DNA of 64,000 bases from Natronococcus sp. AD-5 (GTDB lineage Archaea; Halobacteriota; Halobacteria; Halobacteriales; Natrialbaceae). Where the stretch lies: contig NZ_CP132294.1 in the NCBI RefSeq assembly GCF_030734285.1, forward strand, positions 2,976,001-3,040,000, written 5' to 3'. Each line of letters opens with the position of its first letter. Positions within the stretch are counted from its first letter, which is position 1. Positions 25,210 through 34,477 of the stretch are shown one piece after another. The position numbers and the translations under genes are program-made. The notes below the pieces were generated by a model. It saw only the letters and a list, made by a program, of their open reading frames with translations, searched no databases and was not told the origin of the DNA.

Positions 25210-25692
25210 TCACTCGAGGTTCTCGCCCTGGTAACTGCCGTCGTAGACGTCCTCGTGGTCGGCCTCCGCGAACACCAGCTGGGCGATCCGCGCGCCGCGG
25301 GCGATTTCGACGTCGTGGTGGACCTGCAACAGCCCCTCGCCGCGTCCCTCGTAGCCCGCATCCCAGACGGCGGTGTTGAGCATACACGAGTTTCGCATCA
25401 GCGACGAGCGGGGGTAGACGAACCCGACGTGGCCCTCGGGGATCTCGATGCGTTCGCTGTACCGGGCGACGTAGACGCCCTGGGGCAGGTAGTACGTGTC
25501 GGGAGCCTTCTGCTCGAGTTCCTCGAGCGGGCGGGCAACGCGGTCGCCGATCTGCTTGTCGTCCCGACCGATGCGACCCGGCTCCAGCTGTTCGAAGACG
25601 ACGTCGAGGGAGAGGTCGACGCCGTTCGGCTGGATCTGGTCCTCGGTCGTCGGCGAGACGTGGTCGGCGACGAATGCGCCGGATCGGAACAT
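25210..25692 (-). CDS. dut: dUTPase of the archaeal dCTP deaminase/dUTPase family
   Basis: 160 residues. Family motifs appear in order: QIQPNGVDLSLD, HVGFVYPRSSLMRNSCMLNT with the catalytic Ser-Ser loop, AVWDAGYEGRGEGLLQVHHD, ARIAQLVFAEA and the C-terminal GSYQGENLE. It should hydrolyse dUTP to dUMP and PPi (some members also deaminate dCTP), keeping uracil out of DNA. MFRSGAFVADHVS at ATG 25692 matches haloarchaeal relatives, so longer upstream readings are not used. Divergent from aconitase. Confidence 0.85.
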   Translation of the reverse strand: MFRSGAFVADHVSPTTEDQIQPNGVDLSLDVVFEQLEPGRIGRDDKQIGDRVARPLEELEQKAPDTYYLPQGVYVARYSERIEIPEGHVGFVYPRSSLMRNSCMLNTAVWDAGYEGRGEGLLQVHHDVEIARGARIAQLVFAEADHEDVYDGSYQGENLE

Positions 25693-25890
25693 GAACGCGA
25701 TACGTTTCGGCACCGAGAAAAGCGTGTTCGTTCGCATCGGCCGTGACAGGGCGTCTCGGCACACGCCGCCGCGGTAACTCGGCGATCCGATTCGCGAACT
25801 GACGAACGTCCATTTGAACGGCAATACTTACGCGAAACGTCGCCGAGTGTGCGGAAATGACACGGTCGATCCCGACAGAAACACGCTGGA

Positions 25891-25896
25891 TTTATC
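25891..25896 (+). promoter_or_regulatory. TATA box for the aconitase gene
   Basis: TTTATC, 28-33 nt before ATG 25924; fits a leaderless or near-leaderless transcript. Confidence 0.6.
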
Positions 25897-25923
25897 AGGG
25901 CGGAAAGCCGAGATTCGGATGCT

Positions 25924-27891
25924 ATGGGACAGACTCTCACCGAAAAGATTCTCGACGACCACCTCGTCGAGGGCGAACTCGAGACCGGCGAGGAAATCGG
26001 GATCGAGATCGACCAGGTGCTCACCCAGGACACGACCGGAACGATGGTCTGGCTCCAGTTCGAAGCGATGGGGCTGGACGAAGTCCAGACCGAGATCGCC
26101 GCCCAGTACTGTGACCACCAGACGTACCAGTTCGACTTCAAGAACACCGACGATCACCGTTTCCTCCGCTCTGCAGCCGGTAAATATGGCGCTCATTTCT
26201 CTCGCCCCGGCAACGGTATCTGTCACAACGTCCACCGCGAGAACTTCGCCGCGCCCGGCAAGACGCTGCTCGGCTCCGACAGCCACACGCCGACGCCCGG
26301 CGGTCTCGGCGAACTCGCCATCGGCGCCGGCGGCATCGACGTCACCGTCGCGATGGGCGGCGCCCCGTACTACATCGAGATGCCGGAGATCGTCAACGTC
26401 CGTCTCGAGGGCGAGCTCCCCGAGTGGGCCACGGCGAAGGACGTCATCCTCGAGATGCTCCGTCGCCTCTCCGTGAAGGGCGGCGTCGGCAAGATCCTCG
26501 AGTACACCGGCCCCGGCGTCGAGACGCTCACCGCACCCGAGCGCATGACGATCACCAACATGGGGACGGAACTCGGCGCGACCACGTCGATCTTCCCGAC
26601 CGACGAGCAGACCGAGGACTACTTAGAGCGCGTCGGCCGCGCCGAGGAGTACACCGAGCTCCAGCCCGACGACGACGCCGAGTACGACGACGAGATCGTC
26701 GTCGACCTCTCGGACCTCGAGCCGCTGATCGCCCAGCCGTCGATGCCGGACAACGTCGTCCCCGTCCGCGAGGTCGCTGGTCAGGACGTCGACCAGGTCA
26801 TCGTCGGCTCCTGTACGAACGGCGGCTACGAGGACATCCTCCCCGCCGCCAAGATGCTCGAGGATCGCCAGACCTCCCTCGAGACCGAGATGATCGTCGC
26901 ACCCGGCTCCAAGCAGGCCTCCGAGATGCTCGCCCGCGAGGGCTGGGTCGCGGAGATGATGGCCGCCGGCGTCAACTTCTCCGAGGCCACCTGCGGTGCC
27001 TGTATCGGCATCGGCCACGTCCCGTCGTCCGACTCCGTCTCGCTGCGAACCTTCAACCGCAACTTCGAGGGCCGCTCGGGTATCGAAGACGACAACGTCT
27101 ACCTCTGTTCGCCGGAGGTCGCGGCCGCCGCCGCGATCAAGGGCGAAATCGTCGACCCGCGGGACCTCGCCGAGGAAGAGGAGGGCCTCGAGGCCCCCGG
27201 CGTCGAGCTCCCCGACAAGTACGACGGCTCCAAGACGGACCTCATCGCACCCGACGAGGCCGTCGACGACGACCTCATCAAGGGCCCGAACATCGGCGAC
27301 GTCCCGATCCGCGACGAACTCGGCTCCGAGATCGCCGGCGAGGCGCTGCTCAAGATGGAGGACAACATCACGACCGACCACATCATCCCTGCGACGCAGG
27401 ACATCCTGATGTACCGGTCGAACGTCCCCAAACTGAGCGAGTTCACCCTGAGCCGCGTCGACGACACCTTCGCCAAGCGCGCGCTCGAGGCCGACGGCGG
27501 CTTCCTCGTCGCCGGCGAGAACTACGGGCAGGGCTCCTCGCGCGAGCACGCCGCGCTCTGTCCGATGTACCTCGGCATCGAGGGCGTCCTCGCACAGAGC
27601 TTCGCACGGATCCACCGCGCGAACCTCTTCAACTTCGGTATCGTCCCGCTGACGATCGACGAAGACACCTACGAGTCGATCGACCAGGGCGACGAGATCG
27701 AGATCGTCGACGACGTCTACGACGCCGTCACCAGCGGCCAGGAGGAGTTCACCGTCCGCGTCAACGGCGAGGAGTTCACGGCGACGCTCGACGCCTCCGA
27801 GCGCGAGCGCTCGATCCTCGCGGCCGGCGGCAAGCTCTCCTGGACCCGCGACCAGGCCGAGGAGAGCGGCGCCGCGACCGCCGACGACTGA
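25924..27891 (+). CDS. acn: Aconitate hydratase
   Basis: 655 residues, the single-chain archaeal/bacterial mitochondrial-like form. Cluster ligands for [4Fe-4S] are the Cys in IVGSCTNGGYED and the two in ATCGACIGIG. Other active-site segments are LLGSDSHTPTPGG, the swivel domain start at ITTDHIIPA, and GENYGQGSSREHAAL with the catalytic Ser. It interconverts citrate and isocitrate in the TCA cycle. Codon use is strongly GC-ended (GAC, CTC, CTG), typical for a highly expressed haloarchaeal gene. Confidence 0.97.
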   Translation: MGQTLTEKILDDHLVEGELETGEEIGIEIDQVLTQDTTGTMVWLQFEAMGLDEVQTEIAAQYCDHQTYQFDFKNTDDHRFLRSAAGKYGAHFSRPGNGICHNVHRENFAAPGKTLLGSDSHTPTPGGLGELAIGAGGIDVTVAMGGAPYYIEMPEIVNVRLEGELPEWATAKDVILEMLRRLSVKGGVGKILEYTGPGVETLTAPERMTITNMGTELGATTSIFPTDEQTEDYLERVGRAEEYTELQPDDDAEYDDEIVVDLSDLEPLIAQPSMPDNVVPVREVAGQDVDQVIVGSCTNGGYEDILPAAKMLEDRQTSLETEMIVAPGSKQASEMLAREGWVAEMMAAGVNFSEATCGACIGIGHVPSSDSVSLRTFNRNFEGRSGIEDDNVYLCSPEVAAAAAIKGEIVDPRDLAEEEEGLEAPGVELPDKYDGSKTDLIAPDEAVDDDLIKGPNIGDVPIRDELGSEIAGEALLKMEDNITTDHIIPATQDILMYRSNVPKLSEFTLSRVDDTFAKRALEADGGFLVAGENYGQGSSREHAALCPMYLGIEGVLAQSFARIHRANLFNFGIVPLTIDEDTYESIDQGDEIEIVDDVYDAVTSGQEEFTVRVNGEEFTATLDASERERSILAAGGKLSWTRDQAEESGAATADD

Positions 27892-27917
27892 TCGACGAGC
27901 GACGCGTCGAACTTCGA

Positions 27918-27923
27918 TTTTTT
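27918..27923 (+). terminator. T-run terminator after aconitase
   Basis: A TTTTTT run 27 nt past the aconitase stop is a typical archaeal intrinsic termination signal. The exchanger gene on the other strand ends 79 nt further on. Confidence 0.5.
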
Positions 27924-28001
27924 GGCGCTTGCAACCGGTAGTGACCGATGCGTTTGATGCGGTCAGTGATACAACGTCGCGTAGCGTCGCGTATTGTGAG
28001 A

Positions 28002-29042
28002 CTAGGTAGCGGTGATGGACACCAGCCCGAGGATGCCGACACCGTAGAGGAGGAGCACGACGAGCGAGTCGAACCCCATCCGCCAGAGCTGGTATCGCGG
28101 ACGGAAGATAACGCCCGTGACGTACACCGTCGTAAGCAAACCGCCGAGGCCGGCGAGGTAGATGTCTACGCCGGTGAGGGTGGGCAGGACGGCCTGCCCC
28201 GACACGATCGACGCCAACAGGAACAACGCGGGGAGAAACGCGTTTCCACCGAAGATGTCGCTGACCGCGAGCTGATAGTCGCCGAGACGGACCGCCGTCA
28301 GTCCCGTCGAGATCTCGGGTAACGAAGTCACGGCCGCCAGCACCGTCGCGCCGAATACCGCCCCACTCATACCGATACCGTCGGCGAGCATCGAACTGCT
28401 TCGCTCGAGCGCGACGCCGCCGACGAGCGTCACCGCCGCCGCGAGAAGGAAGACGGCTATCGCGTGGCTCGCTGTCACCCCACTTATCCCGGCCGCGTTC
28501 TTCCGCTTCGCACCGCCGTGTGGCTCCGATTGGGCCTCCGGTGGTGATCCCCCCGCGTGCCACGGTAAGTCCGTCCGCGCTTTCGAAACGAGCACCAATC
28601 CAGCGACCCAGAGGAGAACGATCAGTATCTCAGGAGGCGTAACGCGGGCGAATACGATCGTCCCCGGCAGTTGGCTACCCATGATGACGACGATCAGGAC
28701 CGCGATCACGAGGATACCTTCGAGTACGAGCGTGAGCGACGCGGCTCGGTAGGTCAAGTTCTCCGATCTTCCCACGCCCACGGCGTCGAGGTAGACGAGG
28801 ACGAGGGTTTGAATCGCTATGCCACCGAGGATGTTCCCGATGGCGAGCGGGAGATTGTCGCCCAGTGCCGCACTGGTCGTAATGACGAGTTCCGGTAGGT
28901 TCGTGACGATCGCGAGCAGAGCGAGACCGCCGAGTCCCCACCGAACTGCGAGGACGTCGGTGGAGTCGGAGAGGTAGACGCCCGCTACGTACACCGCCGT
29001 ACCGGCGACGGCGAAAACCACGAGCGGGAGGAGCAGGGACAC
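28002..29042 (-). CDS. CaCA-family Na+/Ca2+ exchanger-like protein
   Basis: 346 residues, about ten membrane helices in two halves. Each half has an alpha-repeat: TNLPELVITTSAALGDNLPL-AIGNILGG and TSLPEISTGLTAVRLGDYQL-AVSDIFGGNAF. The Pro-Glu in each repeat corresponds to ion-coordinating residues of the CaCA superfamily (PF01699). A His/Gly/Lys-rich cytoplasmic loop near 160-185 divides them. It should exchange Ca2+ (or another divalent cation) against Na+ or H+. Divergent from the LLM gene. Confidence 0.88.
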   Translation of the reverse strand: MSLLLPLVVFAVAGTAVYVAGVYLSDSTDVLAVRWGLGGLALLAIVTNLPELVITTSAALGDNLPLAIGNILGGIAIQTLVLVYLDAVGVGRSENLTYRAASLTLVLEGILVIAVLIVVIMGSQLPGTIVFARVTPPEILIVLLWVAGLVLVSKARTDLPWHAGGSPPEAQSEPHGGAKRKNAAGISGVTASHAIAVFLLAAAVTLVGGVALERSSSMLADGIGMSGAVFGATVLAAVTSLPEISTGLTAVRLGDYQLAVSDIFGGNAFLPALFLLASIVSGQAVLPTLTGVDIYLAGLGGLLTTVYVTGVIFRPRYQLWRMGFDSLVVLLLYGVGILGLVSITAT

Positions 29043-29395
29043 AGTTTTCCTGATTCTATTCCCCCGGGCATCTACCTTCGGGGTACCCCGTCCCGGAAAT
29101 GCTCGAGCTGACCCGGCGATACCTCCCTACCGTGGCGCTATCGTCGGCATTCACGCGCGCCCGTCGTCTGAGGAATTTCCGAATCGGGAGATGGCAGGCA
29201 CTGATACCGATCATCGCACAGCGGAAACCGTGGCCACGTATCGGTGTTATACACTCGTACTGTACAGGTAGCAACTGCCGGCCGGTGCTTGAGATCTCGA
29301 GGTGTACAGCTACGGGCACCGCTTCTCTTCGGACGACGAGCGCTATCGCTCGCGGACGGACACCGTCTTGTAGGCGGAGCCGATAGCTCGAGCGA
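29043..29395. other. Divergent intergenic region
   Basis: 353 nt between divergent genes. A TATA-like TGTTATACACT occurs near 29245-29255. The minus ORF 29056-29319 lacks haloarchaeal composition and is not called. Confidence 0.45.
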
Positions 29396-30316
29396 ATGCC
29401 CTCCGGACACGAAAACGCGGGCTATCGACGGCTGTTCGACGACGAGGGACTGACCTTCGGGGCCGGTTTCCCGCTGACGGGGACGAACCGCTCCACGCCG
29501 GACCCTGCCGCCGAAATCGAACTCGCGAGACGCGCCGAGTCGGTCGGCTTCGACGGTCTCTGGGCGCGGGACGTCCCGACCTACTGGCCGAAGTTCGGCG
29601 ACGCCGGCCAGACGTTCGACGCCTGGCCGTGGCTCTCGCACGTCGCCGCCCACACCGACGAAATCGCGCTCGGCACCTCGAGCGTCGTCCTCCCGCTTCG
29701 CCACCCGCTGCACGTCGCGAAATCCGCCGCGACCGTCGACCGCCTCTCGGACGGCCGGCTCGTGCTCGGGGTCGCCTCGGGCGACCGCGATCCGGAGTAT
29801 CCGGCTTTCGGCGTCGACCGCGAGCGACGCGGCGAGCGGTTCCGCGAGAGCGTCGACGCGCTCCGGACGGTCTGGCGCGAAGAGTATCCGGAACTCGAGG
29901 GGCGGTGGGGCCGTCTCGAGGGCGACCTCGACGTCGTCCCGAAACCGACCGCCGAGACGATTCCGCTGCTGCCGACCGGCAACTCGCGGCAGTCCGACGG
30001 GTGGATCGCCGAGCACGGCGACGGCTGGCTGTTCTACCACCTGCCGGAGCCGACGCTCGAGTCCTACCTCGAGGAGTGGCGCGAGGCCGCCGGGGAGAAG
30101 CCGTTCGCGATCGCGATCCGCGTCGAACTCGCCGACGATCCGACGGCCGAGCCGGAGCCGCTACACCTGGGCTACCGCGCCGGCGTCGAGTGGTACCGCG
30201 AGTACTTCCGGCGGCTCGAGGGGCACGGCCTCGATCACGCCATCATCGGACTGCGAAACGACGACCGGGAAGCGGCGTTCGAGACGTTCGCCGAGGAGAT
30301 CATCGGGGAGCTGTAA
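29396..30316 (+). CDS. LLM-class flavin/F420-dependent oxidoreductase
   Basis: 306 residues of the bacterial luciferase-like family (PF00296). The TIM-barrel pattern is visible: LTFGAGFPLTG, ELARRAESVGFDGLWARDVP, TDEIALGTSSVVLPLRHPLHVAKSAATVDRLS (split across strand and helix), DGRLVLGVASGDRDPEYPAFG, and IPLLPTGNSRQSDGWIAEHG. It may use FMN or F420; haloarchaea have many F420-dependent members. Substrate unknown. Convergent with the sarcosine-oxidase-like gene, 17 nt apart. Confidence 0.87.
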   Translation: MPSGHENAGYRRLFDDEGLTFGAGFPLTGTNRSTPDPAAEIELARRAESVGFDGLWARDVPTYWPKFGDAGQTFDAWPWLSHVAAHTDEIALGTSSVVLPLRHPLHVAKSAATVDRLSDGRLVLGVASGDRDPEYPAFGVDRERRGERFRESVDALRTVWREEYPELEGRWGRLEGDLDVVPKPTAETIPLLPTGNSRQSDGWIAEHGDGWLFYHLPEPTLESYLEEWREAAGEKPFAIAIRVELADDPTAEPEPLHLGYRAGVEWYREYFRRLEGHGLDHAIIGLRNDDREAAFETFAEEIIGEL

Positions 30317-30333
30317 TCCTCCTCGAGCACCGA

Positions 30334-31464
30334 TCAGAACCGGTCCAGCGAGAACATCCCGATCGGGTGGTCGGTTTCGCCCTTGAGCGCGAGGTCCGCG
30401 AGGATCTCGCCGATCACGCTGGCGAACTTGAAGCCGTGGCCGGAGAAGCCGGCGCCGACCGCGACGTTGGGGTGGTCGGGGAGCGTGTCGAGGACGAAGT
30501 GATCGTCCGGCGTGTTCGTAAACAGGCAGGTCTTCAGGCGCATCGTCGGGCCGGCCCCGTCGGGGAAGTACCGCTCGGCGAACTCCCGGAGGAGACGTTC
30601 GTCCTCCTGGGTCGGCTCGCGCTCGAAGGCGTCCGGGTCGACGGTCTCCTCGCGGTGATGGTAGCGGCCGAGCTTGAACCCCGGGACGCCGTGGACCGGG
30701 AAGCCGTAGAATAGTCCGTCGGACGCCTGCAGAATCCAGACGGGGAACCGATCCGGGGTGAACAGCTCCGGTTCGGCGGGCTGGAGCCAGGCGAGCGCCT
30801 GTCGCTCGGGGACGGCGACCGCCTCGAGCGCGTCGACGAACCGCGCGGCCCACGCGCCCGCCGCGACGACGAGGCGGTCGGCCTCGTACGTGTCGTGGTC
30901 GGTCTCGACGCGGACGCCGCCGTCGGGGGTCGGTCGCCAGTCTACGGCGCGCTCGCGGGCGCGAATCGTCGCGCCGGCGCGGTGGGCCCGGTTCACGTGC
31001 GCGACGATGCACTGCTCGGGGACGAGGTAGCCGCCGTCGGGCTGGTAGATCGCTTCGTAGTCGTCGGGCAACCGGTAGCCGGGGTGGCGGTCCGCGAGTT
31101 CGGCGCTCGAGAGGCGTTCGTACTCGAGGTCGTGCTCCTCGCAGGCGCGTTTCGACCCCTCGACCAGGGAGCTGTCGGCCGGACCGGCGTCGATCGAGCC
31201 CGTCCGGTAGAGCAGTCGCCGGTCGTGGTCGGCCTCGAGCTCCTCCCAGAGATCGTACGCCCGCTGCAAGAGCGGGACGTAGGCGGGGTGCTCGTGGTAG
31301 GCGAGGCGGATGATTCGGGTGATGCCGTGCGAGGAGCCGTAACCGTGCGGAATATCGTAGCGCTCGAGGCCGAGGATGTCGACGCCGCGCTCGGCGAGGT
31401 GGGCGACCGCGGCGCTGCCCATTCCGCCGACGCCGAGAACGATGGCGTCGTGCCGATCACTCAT
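30334..31464 (-). CDS. Sarcosine oxidase / N-methyltryptophan oxidase-like FAD enzyme
   Basis: 376 residues of the DAO family (PF01266). FAD-binding GVGGMGSAAVAHLAERG near 10-26; HGYGSSHGITRIIRLAYHEH matches the covalent-flavin monomeric sarcosine oxidase group; KTCLFTNTPDDHFVLD holds the Cys that bears the flavin in those enzymes; C-terminal GFSGHGFKFASVIGEILADL completes the FAD fold. It likely oxidises a secondary amine (sarcosine or a relative) with O2. The start ATG 31464 is followed by HDAIVLG. Confidence 0.9.
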   Translation of the reverse strand: MSDRHDAIVLGVGGMGSAAVAHLAERGVDILGLERYDIPHGYGSSHGITRIIRLAYHEHPAYVPLLQRAYDLWEELEADHDRRLLYRTGSIDAGPADSSLVEGSKRACEEHDLEYERLSSAELADRHPGYRLPDDYEAIYQPDGGYLVPEQCIVAHVNRAHRAGATIRARERAVDWRPTPDGGVRVETDHDTYEADRLVVAAGAWAARFVDALEAVAVPERQALAWLQPAEPELFTPDRFPVWILQASDGLFYGFPVHGVPGFKLGRYHHREETVDPDAFEREPTQEDERLLREFAERYFPDGAGPTMRLKTCLFTNTPDDHFVLDTLPDHPNVAVGAGFSGHGFKFASVIGEILADLALKGETDHPIGMFSLDRF

Positions 31465-31499
31465 GTCCGGGTGCACGACGACGGTCTCGAAAACGCTTT

Positions 31500-31901
31500 T
31501 CAGTCGTCTCTCTGCGCGCGAACGCGTAGCCGTCGCTTCTGCTGGCGCTCGGTGACGTGATCGAGACCGTCGGCGAGTTCCTCCCTGACCTCGCCTTCGA
31601 AGGCGTCGACGTCCTCGAGGAAGTCCTCGGAGAACTCCTCGACGAGTTCGAACGTCCACCGGTCGCTGATCGCTCCCGCGGGGAGGTGCTCGTCTCGCAG
31701 CTGGTCCGCCCACTCCTCGTGGCCGGCCTCGCGCAGTCGAGCTTCGGCGGTTCCCATTCGGTCCATCGCGTGTCCGAGTTCGTGGTGGAACTGGAGCAGG
31801 GTTCCGTACGCCCGGTGGACGTACTCGATTCCGAGCTGGAGCTCGTGCAGGGCCTCTTCTTCGGCGTCGGTCAGCTCGAGGTCGTCGGGATCGGGAGTCA
31901 T
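31500..31901 (-). CDS. Haloarchaeal hypothetical helical protein (133 aa)
   Basis: 133 residues, predominantly helical and acidic: LTDAEEEALHELQLGIEYVH, LLQFHHELGHAMDRMGTAEA, and FELVEEFSEDFLEDVDAFEG. A basic C-terminal tail RQQKRRLRVRAQ ends it. No domain recognised; paired His residues in HHELGHAMDR recall a metal site but there is no supporting fold evidence. The start ATG 31901 is preferred over 31949 because the extra residues are basic. Confidence 0.65.
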   Translation of the reverse strand: MTPDPDDLELTDAEEEALHELQLGIEYVHRAYGTLLQFHHELGHAMDRMGTAEARLREAGHEEWADQLRDEHLPAGAISDRWTFELVEEFSEDFLEDVDAFEGEVREELADGLDHVTERQQKRRLRVRAQRDD

Positions 31902-32009
31902 CTGTCGTCGCTCGGACGAACGCCTCAAAAGAGGTTTCAGGGCCGGCAACCGGTGCCGGTTCTCGCGCCCGTGACGAAAGACTATCGTCGGTCGAATACG
32001 GAGGAATCC

Positions 32010-32087
32010 GTGAACGCGATGGCGCTACTCGACGAGCTCTCGGGGTACGAGTTCGGGGATCTGATGGAGGCGTCTTCTTCGTCATGA
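32010..32087 (+). pseudogene. N-terminal remnant of a Mrr-like restriction endonuclease
   Basis: GTG 32010 or ATG 32019 opens MALLDELSGYEFGDLMEA before a stop at 32085-32087. The LLDELSGYEFxxLM string is the characteristic opening of haloarchaeal Mrr_cat-type (PF04471) proteins. A neighbouring frame continues GVFFVMSS, consistent with the next VF of the family, and then stops. The catalytic core is gone. The rest of 31902-32248 holds nothing recognisable. Confidence 0.5.
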
Positions 32088-32248
32088 GTTCGGTCGGGAT
32101 CGTTTGACTGCCGCTACGTGTAACCGACGGACCGGTCGGCTCACGCCGGTGAAATCCTCCGTGACGCGGATCGTTTCTTCGCACGCCGAACGCACGCGAG
32201 TGGTATTCCGGTCCGAAGAGATTTTTGCTCGCGGTGCTGATTTTTTCT

Positions 32249-32938
32249 ATGGTCGTTCCGCTCGAAATGGGATGGCGACACCTCCTGTTCGAAAACTGGC
32301 CGGTCGATCCGGACGTGATGGACGCGCACCTTCCCGACACGCTGGAACCCGACGAGCACGACGGCTCGGCGTGGCTCTCCGTCGTTCCGTTCACCAACGT
32401 CGCCGTCCGTCCGAAGGGAGTGCCGGAGCCGTTCGGAATCCGGCTTCCGGAACTCAACGTCAGGACGTACGTCACCTACGACGGCGTCCCCAGCGTCTAC
32501 TTTTTCAGCCTCGACGCGCAAGGCGTCTCGAGCGTTATCGGCGCTCGCCTCTTTCACCACCTTCCCTACTATTACGCGCGGATCGCTCTCGAGTGGGAAG
32601 ACGGGCGGGTGCGGTTCAGCGGCCGTCGCCTCCATCCCGGCGCGCGACCTGCGCGTTACGAGGGAACCTACTGGCCGACCGCCGAACCGTTCTCGGCGCC
32701 CGCCGATCCGTTCGGGGAGTTTCTCGCCGAGCGGTACCGCTTCTGTACCGAAGCGCAGGACGGATCGGTTCGATACACGGACGTCTCTCACGAGCCGTGG
32801 ACCCTGTATCCGGCTGCCGCCGAGATCGAGGCGAACACGCTGCTTTCCGCTCACGGATTCGCAGAGCCGGACGTCGACCCGATCTACTACTACAGTCCGG
32901 GTCTCGACGTGGTTGCCTCACGGAGCAAAAGCGCGTAG
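32249..32938 (+). CDS. DUF2071 / YqjF-family protein
   Basis: 229 residues of PF09844. Typical segments are MGWRHLLFENWPVDPDVMDAHLP, AWLSVVPFTNVAVRP, LNVRTYVTYDGVPSVYFFSLDA and LPYYYARIALEW, with a C-terminal ERYRFCTEAQDGSVRYTDVSHEPW. The family adopts an acetoacetate-decarboxylase-like fold; function is not established. ATG 32249 was chosen over 32225, which would add a short hydrophobic string. A run of T before the ATG and GATTTTTG about 25 nt upstream may be the promoter. Confidence 0.85.
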   Translation: MVVPLEMGWRHLLFENWPVDPDVMDAHLPDTLEPDEHDGSAWLSVVPFTNVAVRPKGVPEPFGIRLPELNVRTYVTYDGVPSVYFFSLDAQGVSSVIGARLFHHLPYYYARIALEWEDGRVRFSGRRLHPGARPARYEGTYWPTAEPFSAPADPFGEFLAERYRFCTEAQDGSVRYTDVSHEPWTLYPAAAEIEANTLLSAHGFAEPDVDPIYYYSPGLDVVASRSKSA

Positions 32939-33017
32939 CGCTATCGAGGACGGTACTTTTCGCGCTGGATCGATCGGCGCGGCGGTTAGCGGATAGGATT
33001 TCGACGGAGCCGAACGC

Positions 33018-33761
33018 TCAATCGATCTCGATTTCGATCGGCGCCGACTCGCTCGACTCCGCCCGGCGCTTGATCTCGCGGAGGGTCTTTCGCTCCATCA
33101 CGAAGTGGGCCGGCTCCCAGAACAGGTACTCGATCGCGGCCCCGAGTCGCGACGACGGCTCCGGCGAGCGCATCCGGGCGACGAGGCGGGTCGCTCCCTC
33201 GTCGGTCTCCCGGCAGACGAACGCCCAGGCCCACGTCGGCTCGTCGACGGACGGCTGGAGTACGAGCGCGCGTTCCTCCTCGAGGTGGACGACTTCCGGC
33301 GCGGAGTCGGGCCTCGAGACGGGGTAGTCCTCGGGTGCCAGCCGGATCACGTCGCCTTCCTCCAGGTTCTGGTACTCCGGGACAATCCGATCGACGGTGT
33401 GGACGCCCGCGCCGACCAGGTTCTCGAGGAAGTCGTAGCTGTAGAACCCGCCGCGGTTCTGCCCGAGTTGGACGAGCCACCGCCAGACCTCGTCGGGGGA
33501 GGCGTCGATCTCGATCGCGTGGGTAACCTGGTCCGCGGGCTCCCGGACGAACTCGTCGCCCGGCAGCGCGCCGACGGCCTCCCGCGGGGTCGTTCCCCAC
33601 CGGCGGTGCCACGGCCGAATCCGGGCGTGGTAGATCGCGGCCAGCGAGAGGGGAACGAGGAACCGGAGCCACCGCCGGCGAGACTTGTCTTCCGACTCGC
33701 CGTCCCCCTCGTCCGTCGATTCCGAGCGCCCCTTCAGGGTGTGTACGAGCGGTCCGAGCAT
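33018..33761 (-). CDS. SRPBCC-family protein with N-terminal membrane segment
   Basis: 247 residues. A hydrophobic stretch WLRFLVPLSLAAIYHAR near 31-47 may anchor it. The SRPBCC/START-like domain follows: THAIEIDASPDEVWRWLVQL, GGFYSYDFLENLVGAGVH, LEEERALVLQPSV, WAFVCRETDEGATRLVARMR. Ligand unknown; relatives bind hydrophobic molecules. The N-terminus is Ser/Asp/Glu-rich. Convergent with DUF2071. Confidence 0.8.
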   Translation of the reverse strand: MLGPLVHTLKGRSESTDEGDGESEDKSRRRWLRFLVPLSLAAIYHARIRPWHRRWGTTPREAVGALPGDEFVREPADQVTHAIEIDASPDEVWRWLVQLGQNRGGFYSYDFLENLVGAGVHTVDRIVPEYQNLEEGDVIRLAPEDYPVSRPDSAPEVVHLEEERALVLQPSVDEPTWAWAFVCRETDEGATRLVARMRSPEPSSRLGAAIEYLFWEPAHFVMERKTLREIKRRAESSESAPIEIEID

Positions 33762-33861
33762 GGCGCACCGGTCTACGAGGGCGAGACGTATAGAGGGACA
33801 GTGGCCTCGAACCCGGGTTCAGCCCGGGTCGATACGCGTGCTCGCACGAACCGTCACCCGC

Positions 33862-34385
33862 TCAGGCGCCGGCGCGAAGCAGCGTGGTGAACTCCCGCGC
33901 GAACGCCTCGACCTCGTCCCGGTCGGCGTGCTCGTAGTCCCGCGAGGTGTCGGTATCCCCGCCCGCCCCGCCGGCGATCCGGCGCATCACGAACCGCTCG
34001 AGCGCGCCCGCGACCGCCAGCGTGCCGTCCGGATCCCACCCCGTCTCGTCGAGGAGCGTCTCGAGCGGGTCCGCCGCCGGCGCTCGAGCCTCGGGCTCGT
34101 CGTGGGCCGCCGCGAGACTGACGGAGAAAAACGCGGACGGGCGTCGATTCAGCGTGGTCCGGTGCTCGCGGACGAACGCGGTGACGTACCGCTGGTGGTT
34201 CCCGCGTGGATCGAGGCGCCGACGACGACGGCGTCGTACTCGCCGGGATCGAGATCGGCGGGCGGATGCTTCAGGTGGACCATCGCCACCTCGTGACCCT
34301 CGGCGTCGATGACGTCGCCCGTGCGTCCGGCGATCGTCGCCGTCTGTCCCTCGCTCGTCCCGTAGCACAGCAGGACCCGCGCCAT
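33862..34385 (-). pseudogene. Flavodoxin-domain protein (HemG-like), frameshifted
   Basis: From ATG 34385 the reading MARVLLCYGTSEGQTATIAG gives the FMN phosphate loop, then YDAVVVGASIHAG. After CCC at 34201-34203 the sequence continues in another frame as NHQRYVTAFVREHRTTLNRR and PSAFFSVSLAAA to 33862. Adding one base to that run restores the expected ASIHxGNHQRYV of HemG-type flavodoxins (about 174 residues). So it is one gene with a one-base deletion, either a young pseudogene or a sequence error. Intact relatives bind FMN and act in redox or menaquinone-linked protoporphyrinogen oxidation. Confidence 0.75.
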
Positions 34386-34477
34386 CAGCGGCCACCTCGA
34401 ACGGGCGGGCTGCGAGCGGCCATACGGAGGGTTCGATGGGCAGACGTATCAAGGGGGTGGCCGCCGACGGGGCGGCC

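Noticed and set aside
26623-28563. 646-codon open frame on the minus strand
   Set aside because: Shadow over aconitase and part of the exchanger; low-complexity composition and no start signal.
29056-29319. 87-codon minus ORF in the divergent region
   Set aside because: Basic, cysteine-containing product unlike neighbouring proteins, and no start signal.
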